NCBI GenBank assembly: GCA_949775045.1
Contig: OX459107.1
Coordinates: 8,238,750-8,302,749 of the forward strand
Reading direction: 5' to 3'
DNA length: 64,000 nucleotides
Origin: Metridium senile
Taxonomy: Eukaryota; Cnidaria; Anthozoa; Actiniaria; Metridiidae
In this document: piece after piece, positions 1-11,849 of the stretch
Numbering within the stretch: position 1 is the stretch's first letter
Layout of the letters: each line of letters starts with the position of its first letter
Notes under the pieces: model-generated
The model's input: only the letters and a program-made list of their open reading frames with translations
The model's database searches: none
Told to the model about the DNA's origin: nothing
Made by a program: the position numbers and the translations under genes

Positions 1-350
1 ATGTCCTTTAACTTATGTTTCTATTCCTTTCCGTTCTCTTTCCGTTATTTCAATTCTTTTCATTTCTTTTCCTTTTCTTTCCTTTACTTTCTTTCCTTTC
101 CTTTCTTTGCTTTGCTTCTCTCCTTTCCGATCCTTTTCGTTGTTTTTTCCTTTCCTTTCCTTCCGTTTTCATTTCATTCCTTTATATTATTTTTCATCCT
201 TTCTTTTTTTTCTTTCTTTCTGTACTTCTCCTATCCTTTCCTTTCTTTTCCTTTTTATCTTTATTTGCTATTTCATTATATTTTCTATCGTCTATATTCT
301 TCCTCTTCATCCCACCCTCTTTGTATTTCATTTTATCTAAATTAATTTTC
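1..350. repeat. Polypyrimidine (TTTCC/TTTCT) low-complexity tract
   Basis: Almost uninterrupted C/T-rich sequence built from TTTCC and TTTCT pentamers. Open frames here translate only to Phe/Ser/Leu/Pro runs, as expected of a pyrimidine tract, so no gene is called. Confidence 0.85.
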
Positions 351-689
351 CTTTCTCATATATAATTACTATCTTTTTGATCAACTTCAATCTTCAACAT
401 GTGTATATTCACGTCCCCTAAACACGAGATATTCAAGCGGACAAAGCCAGCACGATTAAGAAAGTAAATAAGTTTGCTAATTGGCCATACATCATCGTCC
501 GAAATAAATCAACATACATTGTTTTCGACGGATGCTGTTATACAATATCTAGTCGCCGAAATGTCTTTGAAAATAAAAATATGTTATTTAAAACCAATGA
601 AAAAACAAAATCTATAATAAATAATGTGTCATTTTCACAATAACGTCATTGAATTACTAGTATCAAAAACCTTTACGAATTTTCTGTCT
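351..689. other. Unique AT-rich stretch, no gene seen
   Basis: No long open frame, RNA gene or clear repeat was recognised between the pyrimidine tract and the 74-bp minisatellite. Confidence 0.5.
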
Positions 690-1290
690 TATTCAGGTTT
701 TTATTCCCTTATGGGAATGGTAAAATATTAGTATCTCTATGGGGGAGGGGTGGGGATATACCTTATTCAGATGTTTATTCCCTTATGGGAATGGTAAAAT
801 ATTAGTATCTTTATTGGGGAGGGGTGGGGATATACCTTATTCAGGTGTTTATTCCCTTATGGGAATGGTAAAATATTAGTATCTTTATAGGGGAGGGGTG
901 GGGATATACCTTATTCAGATGTTTATTCCCTTATGGGAATGGTAAAATATTAGTATCTTTATGGGGGAGGGGTGGGAATATACCTTATTCAGATGTTTAT
1001 TCCCTTATGGGAATGGTAAAATATTAGAATCTTTATGGGGAAGGGGTGGGGAATATTAGTATCTTTATGGGGGAGGGGTGGGGATATACCTTATCCAGAT
1101 GTTTATTCCCTTATGGGAATGGTAAAATATTAAAATCTTTAATAGTGGGGAAGGGGTGGGGAATATTAGTATCTTTATGGGGGAGGGGTGGGGATACACC
1201 TTATTCAGATGTTTATTCCTTTATGGGAATGGTAAAATATTGGTATACTTATGGGGGAGGGGTCAGTGGGGATATAACCCTTTGTAATTA
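690..1290. repeat. 74-bp tandem minisatellite, ~7 copies
   Basis: The motif ATTCCCTTATGGGAAT recurs at about 703, 777, 851, 925, 999, 1105 and 1215. The first four steps are exactly 74 bp. The last two are longer because a G-rich sub-block (GGGGAGGGGTGGGG) is partly duplicated. Each unit holds a 6-bp-stem hairpin (ATTCCC/GGGAAT) and a G-rich tract. A short open frame across the 3' part is a by-product of the repeat. Confidence 0.92.
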
Positions 1291-1599
1291 GTTGTCAAAT
1301 TGGTGAAAAGTCAACATTCAATTATCGTTGGTGTAATAGATATGACATCTGTTCAATAAGTATCTTTTTTGCACTGTTTTTGCACTGGTTCCCACTGTTT
1401 TTACATTAGAAATATTACATTTTCTACATTCGTATTATACATAATCGTAATTTCATAGCGAATTATTGATATATTTACAATGATTTACCATGATTTTACC
1501 ATGGCCATTTTTAAAACATTTTATTGGTTTTAACAATTTGTAAATTTCATTTTGTAAGTTTGTATGATGTACTAGCTATAACGATCAAATGTTTCAAAT

Positions 1600-1725
1600 A
1601 ATGAAGAAAACCAATAAAGTGCAAAATCACAAAAAGCCAATAAAATGCAGAATCCAAACAAAAAGCCAATAAAATGCAGAATCCGAACAAAAAGCCAATG
1701 AAATGTACAAATAACAAAGCAATTC
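1600..1725. repeat. ~29-bp short tandem repeat
   Basis: Three to four imperfect copies of a unit containing AAAAAGCCAATAAAATGCAG followed by AATCC. The minus-strand open frame across it (Phe/Leu/Cys-rich) is repeat-derived. Confidence 0.7.
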
Positions 1726-3095
1726 AAATAAAATGTAAATTGAAAATTAAATACAACGAAACAAAACAAAAATGAACTTGAACACCATTAAAATCATAAT
1801 AAAGGCGGTCTTTTTCTTCAGCTTCAAATGAAATCCAAATCAGCACTAATTTAAACTCCAGAATCAAATAATTGTAGTGTTGTTAGTACGTCTAGTCTTA
1901 TGTCAAAAAGACGGAAATTACAATTCAAAGCTGAATAAATTTTTCTGGACTTGTCATTTCGCTAATAGACCGAAAGTTTAATGTATGTATTAAATATAGC
2001 TCAGCTTATTCATTGAACTTCGGAAAACATCGTAATCTTACGTAAAAATATGTTATTATTTGATTGAAATTTATACTAGAAAAATAGTTTAATTATGATA
2101 CCCAATTTCATTTTTTACATGAAATCAAAACAATTATGAGCCATTCCATTTATTTATTATTTGAACAGTATCTAGATAACGCCTGGCTATAATTTATAGA
2201 TGTAAAATGAATCGTGTTGCCTTTTTAATGCTGAAATTTTACGCTTCTGATAACACTGATTTATTGATTTTCTAATTTAAAAAAACTTTAAAAATACAAC
2301 GATTTGATGAACCTATCCTAATATAAAACAAACTGAAATACAGTAATTCCAAAAAATTTAAAATCTTTTCGCTGAGATTTCCAAAAAGATCTAACCGAAA
2401 ATGAAAGTAATGTAAAATACACTTACAAAAAAGTAGAAAAAGAAGAATTTCTTATTACATAATGGCCCAAATTTTAGGCGAAACTACGAAGGAACAAATT
2501 GGTAGTCATCTTCACTCTTTACTTGACTCTTGTCTCGTGTTGAACTCGAAACTTTCGCGTAAAACCTATAAGGTTTGTCGCCGCTAACAAACGCGGATTT
2601 TACAAATCTGACAGTTTTTGTGTGTCATCTGACACGTATGTTTAAAGTGATTCAATCAATTACCTAAAACACTTTAGGATAAAATAACGAAAACAGAGAA
2701 GAAAAATGCAAATTAAACACTGCAGAAAAGATTGTTATAGTTGTCTTTAAATATTTTAAGTTATAGTTTCAAAATGGACTCCTTCGCCCGTGCAAGAAAA
2801 AATACTATTTAGTTTGTACTAGTTTATTAAGAACAAAAGCAAAAACAATACGTTTAGAGTCTACTACTAGCTACAAAGTTGCCTGATTTTATCTACTTGC
2901 GAAGGAATATAATTTTCTAAACGTTTGGGCTTCTAGTAAGATGTATTTTCAGATTTAGCGGACTCAGATTATCATGGATATAAAATGTATCAACTGAATT
3001 ATTTTAGATTGAGAAAGCTTATGAAACATATATCTGAATTAAGTTCAGTTTTGATGAAAATAGCCCATTTTTTTGGAAATTCGAAGTTGTCTTAA
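1726..3095. other. AT-rich intergenic or intronic DNA, no gene seen
   Basis: Many stops in all frames and no recognised RNA, transposon end or array. It could be intronic. Confidence 0.5.
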
Positions 3096-3308
3096 GGCCC
3101 GTTTACACTAGCAATTTTGTCGCGCGACAAGAGCTGCGATTTCAATGGCGATTTTATCGCAGATTTGTCAACGCTACTTTGAACATGCTCGAAGTTTAGT
3201 GCAATTTGCTGCGACTTTCTGTCTCCTAAATTCGAACGTATTCGAAATTGCGGCGACAAACTGCGATAAAATCGCCATTGAAATCACAGCTCTTGTCTAA
3301 ACGGGCTT
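3096..3308. mobile_element. Foldback MITE (GGCCCGTTTACAC type)
   Basis: The two ends are inverted copies. The left arm runs GGCCCGTTTACACTAG then ...GCTGCGATTTCAATGGCG; the right arm is its complement, ending ...TCTAAACGGGC. The left edge abuts TTAA and the right edge the degenerate TTTA. The interior carries further partly palindromic CGC-rich sequence. No coding capacity. Confidence 0.75.
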
Positions 3309-4885
3309 TTATAGATGTGAATATATTGTGTTCTGGTTTAGTATATAATAATCTGAGTTCGGTTAATAATTGACTTGGTTCCGTTTAGGTAATAAGTGGT
3401 TTTATGAACAACTAGTTTAATTTTTACTGCCATTATATTATATATTATTTATAAGCATAAATTCAAATAATAAAACCAAAAAAAAAAAATTGTTACTACC
3501 TTATAGTTTTTAATAGCTGTCAGTCAATATCAAAGACAAGTAACGAGGTTATTGTTTCCTTTTGTATTTGGTGTTTCTGGTCGAGTAATAGCGACTAAAT
3601 ATATAGTTAAATATCTAAGAACTATTAGTTAGTAACAATTTTGATTCTATTTCATGGTTTATATTAAATGTTTGCCTTCGATAGTTATAATATAGTTCGT
3701 TATTTCACAATATAATTGAGATTATTCTGAAATAATTTGATTGACCGTGGCTTTAGTTTCGAAAAGAAATAGTTTATATTTTTTCAAAAAAATATAGTTT
3801 AACTTAAAATACATATTATACATTTATCAATAATATTGCTAAATTCTGAACTATCTTAAAGGTCATGTAACGAGTAATTGGCGAGTTTATAAAAACAGTT
3901 TCAAATCGATATTGTTCAGTAATAGCAAATCCATGGCAATTTCGACTCACCGTTGCAAATCTTTTCAGCTTGGATATAGCATGCAGTCCAAACTGCCACC
4001 AGCACCTTATAATAAACACACACACAAACACAAATTAGAAACTTAAGTATTAATAACCAACTGAAAAACATCAAGACTTACTTTGAAGAATTCTATAACA
4101 AACATTTTCCCATCTTCTTGACTCGTCTGTTCTTCAGTAACAAAGCAGAAGTATCCCCCCACAAGACTTGCGGAAAGGTGTCGGATTTCACACCAGATTC
4201 TAATCAAAACCAAAACTAACGCAATTAGTTGGTAAACAAAATGGATTGTTAAAAATAAAGACATGTTATTTAATTTTAAACCAAGAAAGAAATGTTTAAG
4301 ACAAATAGCTTATTAAAAATGTGATACAGAAAAAGTGATATTGATAATAGTAAATTAGAATAAAAGTCGAGAATCGCTCGTGCGTTTTAGAGCAAGTACT
4401 CAGTGGATTCAAACCGACTTAAGTTACTTGGATATTAAAGCAAAGCAAATTGTTTTCAAATACAAAATTCAATCAAGAAAGGAAGTAAGTAAACTTACTC
4501 TAGACAGGGCGATAAGTTCTCGGTGGACACAGGTATAAAAATGAAAAGCTAGCTCGAATGACAACGAGCAAAAGCTAGCTCGAATCAGTTGGAACACAAA
4601 ATATATTGTTTTAAACAGAAAATTCTTAAACAAATTGTTAAAATTTCAACTTACGAGCAAATCGTCGATTGGTAAATTGGGGCAGTGCAGTAATTGCATG
4701 AACGTTGAATATTTAAAGAGAAAATTGTACTTTATAAGTGACTCAGTGTGAGTCTGGTGGTACTATTCGGTTTTGCTGGTACATCGTCTGCGTTTTTTAG
4801 ACGATTTTGGATTCTTTCCAAACCAACAACCATAAAAACCACTAGGTGACAATGCGGTGTAATACACAATGAACTGCTACCATCG
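3309..4885. other. AT-rich DNA, no gene seen
   Basis: Short minus-strand open frames at 3816-4264 have no recognisable domain and no supporting repeat or splice context. They are left uncalled. Confidence 0.45.
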
Positions 4886-5560
4886 TTTATTGGCTGGAAA
4901 ATAGACAATGTCTGGATCTTGTTTCACGGAAGCCAATATTGCAGTTTGAGCTTTTAAAAAGGATGTCTTAGAAAACCTTTCACTTTTAATGGGAACTAGC
5001 GAGTAAACTAGTATAAACTGCGTCGGTTTTTGATAAACGATAGGTAATAGGATAAAATTTGTAACACTGGAGCTTGATTCACTGAAGCCAGTATACAGCA
5101 GTTTGAGCTTGTAAAAAGGTTGTCTGAGAAAACCTTTCACTTTAGATGGAAACTAGCGAGTAAGCTAGTATAGACTGCGTCGGTTTTTGATAAACGACAG
5201 GTAATCGAATAAAATTTGTAACACTGGAACTTGATTCACTGAAGCCAGTATACAGCAGTTTGAGCTTTTAAAAAGGTTGTCTGAGAGAACCTTTCACTTT
5301 AGATGGAAACTAGCGTGTAAACTAGTATAGGCTGCGTGGGTGTTTGATATAAACAATAGGTAATATAATGAAATTTGTAACACCTTAAAAAATAGAAAAA
5401 TAAACTAGCGAATAAACTAGTATAGGCAGCGTCGGTGTTTGATATAAACAATAGGTAATAGAATGAAATTTGTAACACCGTAAACAATGTTAACTTAACT
5501 TGACTGACGTTTTGTCGAAGAAAAAACTGGACTATAACAATCATCAGAGTAAGAATATGG
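4886..5560 (-). mobile_element. Modular tandem-plus-hairpin element, 4 units
   Basis: AACTAGCGAGTAAACTAG recurs at about 4994, 5151, 5308 and 5402. The first three units are ~157 bp because each carries an extra block (TTTAAAAAGGTTGTCTGAG and flanks). The last is the short 95-bp form seen elsewhere in the window. Every unit has the core GCGTCGGTGTTTGATA and ends with a version of AATTTGTAACACCGTAAA. The array ends in a degraded copy of the family's hairpin (ACTGACGTTTTGTCG near 5505). Open frames here are repeat by-products. Strand '-' uses the convention that the hairpin reads CTGACGAAGGGC on the given strand. Confidence 0.8.
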
Positions 5561-5701
5561 ACAAGCTTATCTTTTGAAATTGCATACAAAAGAGTCGCTC
5601 GCACCCGTACTTCTGATTTCTGACCAGCTTCGAGCAAGATTTTGCTCGAAGAGAAAAAAAAATTTCGTCTAAACTGCGTGTAACAACGTTTCAATTAGCC
5701 A

Positions 5702-6180
5702 GCATGCGCAAATGGAACTTCAATACTCTAGTTTCATGTTATCTACCACCGCTGTACTTTTTCACAATAGGCGCATTTGCACAAGTTAAGCCTCTATTTC
5801 AGTGATAATCCGTATGTCCCAAATACCAAATACAAATTTCAAGCAAAGAACGGAAAATCAGTTAATCACTTACTGCGGTTTTCGACTTTCTGCGAACTCA
5901 GACATTCCAACGGCTAGTTGTAAAATACGTTTTTAACTGCCGTCAATCAAGGATTTAAAAGGTACCGACTAATTAGTTTTGATTGACGGCAGCTAAAAAC
6001 GTATTTCACAACAAGCCGTGGGAATGTCTGAGTTCGCAGAAAGTCGAAAACCGCAGTAATTAACAAGAGAAAACATATTTGAATTTAGCCTGAATTGAGG
6101 CTACTACTTTGTAAATGCGCCTTTTGTCAAATAGTACAGCGGTGCTAGATAATGTGAAGCTCGTCAGTCGCATGCGCATG
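5702..6180. mobile_element. Two-tier foldback element
   Basis: The outer arms (about 5702-5800 and 6100-6180) are inverted copies holding CCACCGCTGTACTTTTTCAC and GTACAGCGGTG. The inner arms (about 5872-5950 and 5985-6060) are a nearly perfect palindrome with ACTGCGGTTTTCGACTTTC. Both outer edges lie at CATGCGCA. The inner palindrome could be a separate MITE nested in the outer one. A degraded third copy of the outer arm lies at 57,368-57,425. Confidence 0.8.
5872..6060. mobile_element. Inner palindromic MITE of the 5.7-6.2 kb foldback
   Basis: Arms of about 80 bp: ACTGCGGTTTTCGACTTTC and following at the left, and GAAAGTCGAAAACCGCAGT at the right, with GACGGCAG/CTGCCGTC next to the short loop. 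No coding potential. Confidence 0.75.
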
Positions 6181-6635
6181 CGTGACAAAATTTTCACAGC
6201 GGTAAATTTGCCATTGTAAACATTAGGAATTTCGGACTACAGTGTTTAAAGTCGATTTATAAGAAATTCCCTCAATATATAAGCTTGAAGTTTCGTGTAT
6301 ATAACCTTTAACCTCAGTAGTCTAAACTTTTGTATTTTTGCTTAAATTTTGAGAAAAAGGCGATGAAAGTCGTACACTCCATCGTTTTTTATAGAGTCCG
6401 TACGAATGTCAGATTTGTGTGCTGGATCATTTTACTTGTTTTTTCGCGCATGCGTAGTCGTTTGACCGCTGTGTTGGTCACATCTATTTCGTCTCTCCCC
6501 ATTCTCTCTCGTCCAACACACTTCATTCAATCGAACTTCAACTCGTTTCTTAGAAGTTGTTGCGTAGTGATTACCTTGCAGTCTACGACTACCACTTTAC
6601 TCGCGAACAAACTTCTAACTCGTTTCGCGGGGTTA

Positions 6636-6836
6636 CAGCGTGACACGCAAAAGTATGACCACATTTACTGTATTCGCATACTTCTATGCACGGGAGTACA
6701 TGTACTTTAAACAGACACATTTAATGTGAAGTTGTCTGATTTTACCGAATAAGGTGTGTAAAAACTCGTTTCGCAGCATAAATTCCGTGCATAGAAGTAT
6801 GCGAATATACTAATTATACTTTTGCGCGTCGCCCTG
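6636..6836. mobile_element. Mariner-type MITE, TA target duplication
   Basis: The left end is TA|CAGCGTGACACGCAAAAG and the right end, read inverted, is TA|CAGGGCGACGCGCAAAAG. The arms also share TTCGCATACTTCTATGCACG. TA on both sides and a CAG start fit the Tc1/mariner superfamily. It is 201 bp and non-coding. Confidence 0.75.
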
Positions 6837-7085
6837 TAAATGAAGGGCTGTTTTGAAACCTTCACTTCAATCAATAAAAACTTTAATTTTAATTTTTCAC
6901 ATTAACTTGAACTTCAAGCGAAGTTCTCGTATTTAATCAAAGTCTAAATGTAAAAGCTATTTCAAGCTAAAAGCCAAGTAAAAGCCTTTTCAAGCTATCT
7001 ATATTTGTTAGCCAGCAATGGCTATTATATATAGGTAGCATGTACCTTATCTTCTATCTGATAACAAAATTGTAAATTATATATA

Positions 7086-7250
7086 CACCAAATTGCAAAA
7101 ACGTTGTCCTGACTTTTGTAATTTAGTGGGAAAGGAATTAATCAAAAGACAAAAGAAGATCACTAAAGCAGAACTCTTTCTTTTGTTATTCCTTTCTTAC
7201 TAAATTACTAATGTTCTTTTTTCATTTGACAACCTTTTTGAAATTCGGTG
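7086..7250. mobile_element. Family-D short-TIR MITE, copy 1
   Basis: TIR CACCAAATTGCAAAAACG plus TTGTC, mirrored at 7226-7250, with TA on both sides (7084-7085 and 7251-7252). The subterminal AATTTAGTGGGAAAGGAAT and its inverted partner ATTCCTTTCTTACTAAATT are also present in the copies at 8861 and 42,432. No coding capacity. Confidence 0.85.
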
Positions 7251-7264
7251 TATGTATCTACCAA

Positions 7265-7476
7265 CCACCACGCATGCTCCGTTCCTCCCACCGCTGTTTG
7301 CTGGCTGTACCGTCTTTACGACCTAGAACAACTACCTATGGTGAACGAAGCTTTAAACACGCAGCTCCTATAAATTATGGAACAATATCCCTGAAGAAAT
7401 TAAGCAAGCAGAAACGATAGCTACATTCAAAACCAAACTGAAGACTTTTCTTTTTGAACATTATTTTTCGCTATAA
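7265..7476 (+). pseudogene. LINE (CR1/L2-like) RT C-terminal relic, frameshifted
   Basis: The first frame (7265-7370) reads LRSSHRCLLAVPS then TTYGERSFKHAAP. One frame over (7375-7476) it continues LWNNIPEEIKQAETIATF then KTKLKTFLFEHYF, to a stop at 7474. This is the standard C-terminal tail of Jockey-superfamily (CR1/L2/Rex-like) reverse transcriptases, in the order YG-RSF--AAP--WN-LP. It is a 5'-truncated copy broken by one frameshift. It lies directly beside the family-D MITE. The clade is not certain. Confidence 0.8.
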
Positions 7477-7899
7477 CAGCAGTCATTATCTATTATAACA
7501 AACAATTCAACAATGTAAACGCATAGAGTTCGGATATGCGTATCTAAGAACGTCATATTATTAATATTATCTAAGGTACTGAATAAACGTTTATCATTGT
7601 AAAATTAAACTTACCTGGATTTTAAACGAAGATTCTTGTTTGCTGTGAAAATGGCGTAAAGATCACCTTGATGACTTGTACGTGTGCCGGCTTTAAAGTC
7701 TCTAATGTATAGATGGAACAGTGTATTAGTGTCTTGGGAAAAACACAGATAATAAATGCATCAAGTGAGTTATCGGATCATTGATGGGGGTTCAATATCG
7801 TGGTTCATTTAGTCATTATATAGATTACATCATAGAGCTGATTTGACTTGGAAGAGAGAACGTGCGTGCTTGGAAAATAGACGACTAGATTATAGTAGC

Positions 7900-8225
7900 T
7901 TATATAGTGGATCAGTGGAATAGACTTGGATGAAGGTGGATGGAATGATCAATAAATGAATGAATGAACGAATGGATGGATGGATGGATGCGTCAGTAAA
8001 GGGTGGGATGAATGAATGAGTGGATGGATGGATGGATGGATAGATAGAGTGATCAATAAATGAATGAATGAATAAATGGATCAATGAATGGATGGATGGA
8101 TGGATGGATCAAAAAATAAATGAATAAATGAATAAAGAAAGAAAGAAAGAAAGAAAGAAAGAACAAACGAACGAACGAATGAATGAATAAATAAATGGAT
8201 GGATGAATGAATGAATGGACATATA
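7900..8225. repeat. GATG/AATG tetranucleotide microsatellite with GAAA segment
   Basis: Mixed GGAT, GAAT and AAAT tetranucleotide runs, with a short (GAAA)n at about 8136-8162. Minus-strand open frames (Ile-His-Pro-Ser repeats) are artefacts. Confidence 0.9.
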
Positions 8226-8858
8226 AATTAATTCATTTATTAAGATGGATCCATAATGAGAAAGGAAATGATGAAGGAACTATACAGAAAAAGAAACAAA
8301 CGAAAATAAAGCAAACTAAAATAGAATTAAAAATCCTAAAATAGAATTAAGCAAAATAAAATAGAATAAAGCCAACCAAAATAAAGCAAACTTAACCAAA
8401 ATAAAGCAAAAGTAATCCATCCCTTTCCTAATTGATCGCCACTACAATCATTATTCTCAGTATGCGATAAATAGGAACGCCAGTGATTCACATCAACTTA
8501 ATAATTGTTTCAATTAACGTTGATTTCTTTGTTCGATTTCTTTTTAGAGTTCCGAAAAACATTTATGGCACTAAGTGACTCCACGACACTAAGTGTTAAT
8601 CAGAAGTGGTTATCAAAACAGTCACAGAATATAAAGATTACTTTTCCTTTGCCGAGGTCGTGATCGATTACTAAGGCAATCAGATTAATTTCACAGGTTC
8701 ATCCAAAATCCTTAAAATACCGTCATTTCGTAGAGTTAGTTTTGGTGATTTCAGTCTGAAGCTTTGCCTGGGTTGAGATCGATGACTAAACCAACCAGAT
8801 TAACAATATATAGTATAACCTGTTTTGAAATAATATTTTCCTTTTTGATCGTTTGGTA
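8226..8858. other. A-rich DNA, no gene seen
   Basis: Short AAAATAGAATTAAGC-like and AAATAAAGCAAAC-like repeats occur between about 8300 and 8420. The rest is unique AT-rich DNA. Confidence 0.45.
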
Positions 8859-8860
8859 TA

Positions 8861-9279
8861 CACCTATTTGCAACTATGTTGTAATCTGAAGAAAAAAAAC
8901 ATTTAAACATTTGTAATTTAATCAGAAAGGAATAACAAATGAAAGAGTTCAGCTTGAGCGATCTTCTTAGGGTTTTCCGATTTACCGGCACAAAGGCAGA
9001 TTTGGCACTAATAGTGCCAGATGATAGTACCAGTGTAAATTTGTCATTATTTCTGCAATATTGTTCTTATTTTTTATCTTTAATACTCAGAAAATGTAAT
9101 ATTTTGAACCACACATGTAACTCCTAGAAATTCTAATAACGGTAAACACGTATGCTAATTAGTATCTGGTACTATCAGTACCAAAGTCGCTAAATCGGAA
9201 AACCCTCTTTGGTTTTTAAATATCAATACCTTTCCCACTAAATTACAAAAAGACAGTACAACGTTCTTGCAACTAGGTG
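8861..9279. mobile_element. Family-D MITE, copy 2, interrupted by a second MITE
   Basis: The ends are CACCTATTTGCAACTATG and the inverted CACCTAGTTGCAAGAACG, flanked by TA (8859-8860, 9280-9281). Subterminal AATTTAATCAGAAAGGAAT and its inverted partner TTCCCACTAAATT match copies 1 and 3. The middle is replaced by a nested palindromic insertion (see 8970-9205). Confidence 0.85.
8970..9205. mobile_element. Palindromic MITE nested in family-D copy 2
   Basis: Inverted ends GGGTTTTCCGATTTA / TAAATCGGAAAACCC, with inner GGCACTAATAGTGCC-like palindromes. The flanking host sequence (gatcttctt | ctttggttttt) matches the uninterrupted copy at about 42,580-42,600. A short CTT or TCTT duplication is possible. 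Confidence 0.75.
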
Positions 9280-9429
9280 TACACCTGTTTTAAATAGGTT
9301 GTTCTTGTCAATGCGTCATTCAAGGACCGAAATGGATTATGGGTATACATTTGAACTCCAATGGCACTTTCCACACTAAAGGACGGACACTCCTCGACGG
9401 ACAAATCGGTCGGCAAGACAGTCCCATTC

Positions 9430-9622
9430 ATAGTTCCCTGCGCCATCTTGAAAGGTAGCCGGGCCTTTGCATCGAAGCCAGACTAACGTTGAGCTTGCAA
9501 TGATAGAGACACGTGAATAATTGTCCGGCAAGGTGTTAAAAGGTCTCTATCATTGTTAGCTCAACGTTCGTCTCGCGTCAATGCAAAGGCCCGGCTACCT
9601 TTCAAGATGGCGCAGGGAACTG
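9430..9622. mobile_element. Foldback MITE (CAGTTCCCTGCGCCATC type)
   Basis: The left arm ATAGTTCCCTGCGCCATCTT and following is mirrored by AAGATGGCGCAGGGAACTG at the right. The arms are ~75 bp with GGTAGCCGGGCCTTTGC and GCTCAACGTT. Degraded relatives lie at 55,593-55,660 and 56,790-56,883. Confidence 0.85.
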
Positions 9623-9880
9623 TGACGGGAAGTATTGTTCTTTAATGTGAATTCAACAAAATTAGACGACTTCTTCGTCTCAAATTGTGTTCGTCCCGTT
9701 TTCACACTAGACGTCGTGACCGTCATATAAAGACGACCACTACATTTGTACACTTTAGGGAACACCGTCTATCAGTAGGCGATTTGCATAATTGAGTCTT
9801 AAATAACCTGCCAAGACCAAGATGCTTTGCATACTTTGTTGTCACAAGGATGATGAATATTATTATGTTGTATGCCCATA

Positions 9881-10288
9881 AATAGGCCTTTTGCAGCTAG
9901 AGGTCACGTGACCCCACCTACCTGAAATCCATGAACTGTGCCAAAATGATGTCCAGAAATGGAAAAAGCATGCTGACATTAGCAAACAGCTCTTGATTCT
10001 AAATACATTTCAAATGGCAAAAATAAATAAATAAATAAATAAATAAAATGGGGTATTTCCTAAGGATTCGTATGTGAAAATAAAACTGGAGAGCAAGCTT
10101 GCAGAAAATACAAACTATTCAAAATTTATGTTCCTTGCTATTTCTTATGTATTTTGAATCAAAAGCTGAAATTGTGACTTATTGCTAATGTCGACATGGC
10201 GCCCTTTCCAATTCTGGACATCAATTTGGCACAGCTGATGGATTTAATGTAGGTGGGTCACGTGGCCTCTAACTGCAAAGGGCCTATT
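9881..10288. mobile_element. Foldback MITE with AAAT microsatellite in its centre
   Basis: Arms AATAGGCCTTTTGCAGCTAG and GAGGTCACGTG at the left are mirrored by CACGTGGCCTCTAACTGC and AAAGGGCCTATT at the right. A further ~50 bp of each arm matches (CTGTGCCAAAATGATGTCC versus GGACATCAATTTGGCACAG). A pure (AAAT)n lies at about 10,019-10,050. Confidence 0.82.
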
Positions 10289-11845
10289 CTTTTCCGTCAT
10301 TTTGAATAACCTATCGCCTTGGAAAACCTTTGAAATAGTTTTAGAAAGGCTGCAAATGTTTTTCTCTTTTTTCATGCCGTTTTACCTGAACATTACAAGT
10401 TTGAGATATATCTATATATATTTATCTATACAAGTTTGTGCAGATGCTCATGAATAATTTGTAGTTAAAATTGATGGAGTAAAATTCTAATTTCAATTTG
10501 CAAACTGCACAAGTTAATTATCCTCAAAATAAACGCATTTCGAACAAACACTTGAATAGTTCTAGACTACATATAGTCCTTACACAACGAAACGACGAGA
10601 GTCTTTATATATCTAGCTCAATCTTCAACTCGTTTTGTTGGACAATCACGAAAAAGTAAGACCTGTTTTTATTCTAAGAGAATTTCATTTGGTGAAAATT
10701 GAATCGCATTTTATCTCTGCAGAGTTCTCGATTACTAAAAATGCTTCCCTTGACAACTGCACTCAGGAGCTGTTTCTGGAGCACGGGTACATTGACCCGT
10801 GATCGAAACCAGGCGACTCAATCCGTGACAATGTGGGTTTTTTTTAGTTTTTTGTTGTTGCCAGGATCATCTAATACTGAAAAAAATAGTTAAAGGAAGA
10901 TTGCAAAGCACTGAATCGATGACATTTGTATTTTTTTTTTTTTTTGCCAGGATAACATTATTATAAAAGATCATAAAAAGAAAGAAAAAAAAGAGCGAAC
11001 CATTTCACAGCACTAGAAAAAAATCATGTTTCGATGAAAAAAATAACACAAATTCACACATTTTAAACTTGTAATCCACTTAGAAAAATAACATCAAATA
11101 AAAACCACATGCTAAACATCATATCAAACAAAAAACGCTAAATAAGATTAACTTTAAGATACACCAAAAAATACAAAACCTAACTTAAATATAAAAAAAC
11201 CCCTCAGACTTCAAAGATACTTTATGGAGTCCAGTTTTCAAAGTTGATTTTTTCAGCACAAAAGTTATTTTCCGATGAAAACTTGTTAATTTCGATCACT
11301 CACCGATACATAAAACATAATATCATATTCAATAACATTAATTATTTCAATACTCACTATTTCATTACTTAACAAACTAACCAAGCACTCGAAGCTGAAG
11401 AAACCTATTCTCTAAGGCTTAAAAATCGTCGCTCTCGAACGTGTTTAGAATAAATTGTCGCATCTTCCATCTCTCAATATTACGATGTCCGTTCTAAATT
11501 TTTTACAGCCGATGTCTATCTCAATTAACAATTATTTAGTGTTCATTAGGGCGTTTCCGTTTACAAAGAAGAATTTATCAAATTAACATTATGGAGTAAT
11601 GTCACGTGACTGAAAGCTAGTTGCGTGATTGGTCGAATTGTTGCGATGATAGTGTCACTCTTAAATGATCTAAGAGCGGGTATTCAGAGTTGAATTGAAT
11701 TGAAGATTCACAAAGAGTGCGCCTGGAGCAAATCCGTTGCTCATACGAAGTTATTATTAATTTACTTTTAAGGCTTTTAGGAGACAAAAAGGGAAAAATT
11801 AAAATTAATGACTGCTATAAAATATATTTAATGGAATATTGTAAA
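10289..11845. other. AT-rich DNA with poly-A/T tracts, no gene seen
   Basis: Contains poly-T at about 10,930-10,944 and A-rich stretches to 11,200. The short plus-strand open frame at 10,699 has no recognisable motif. Confidence 0.45.
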
Positions 11846-11849
11846 CTAT

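Noticed and set aside
690..1290. G-quadruplex or telomere-like array
   Set aside because: GGGGAGGGGTGGGG occurs once per unit and could fold, but nothing shows function, and the window has no TTAGGG telomere repeats.
1046..1291. Tyr/Gly repeat frame
   Set aside because: By-product of the 74-bp minisatellite.
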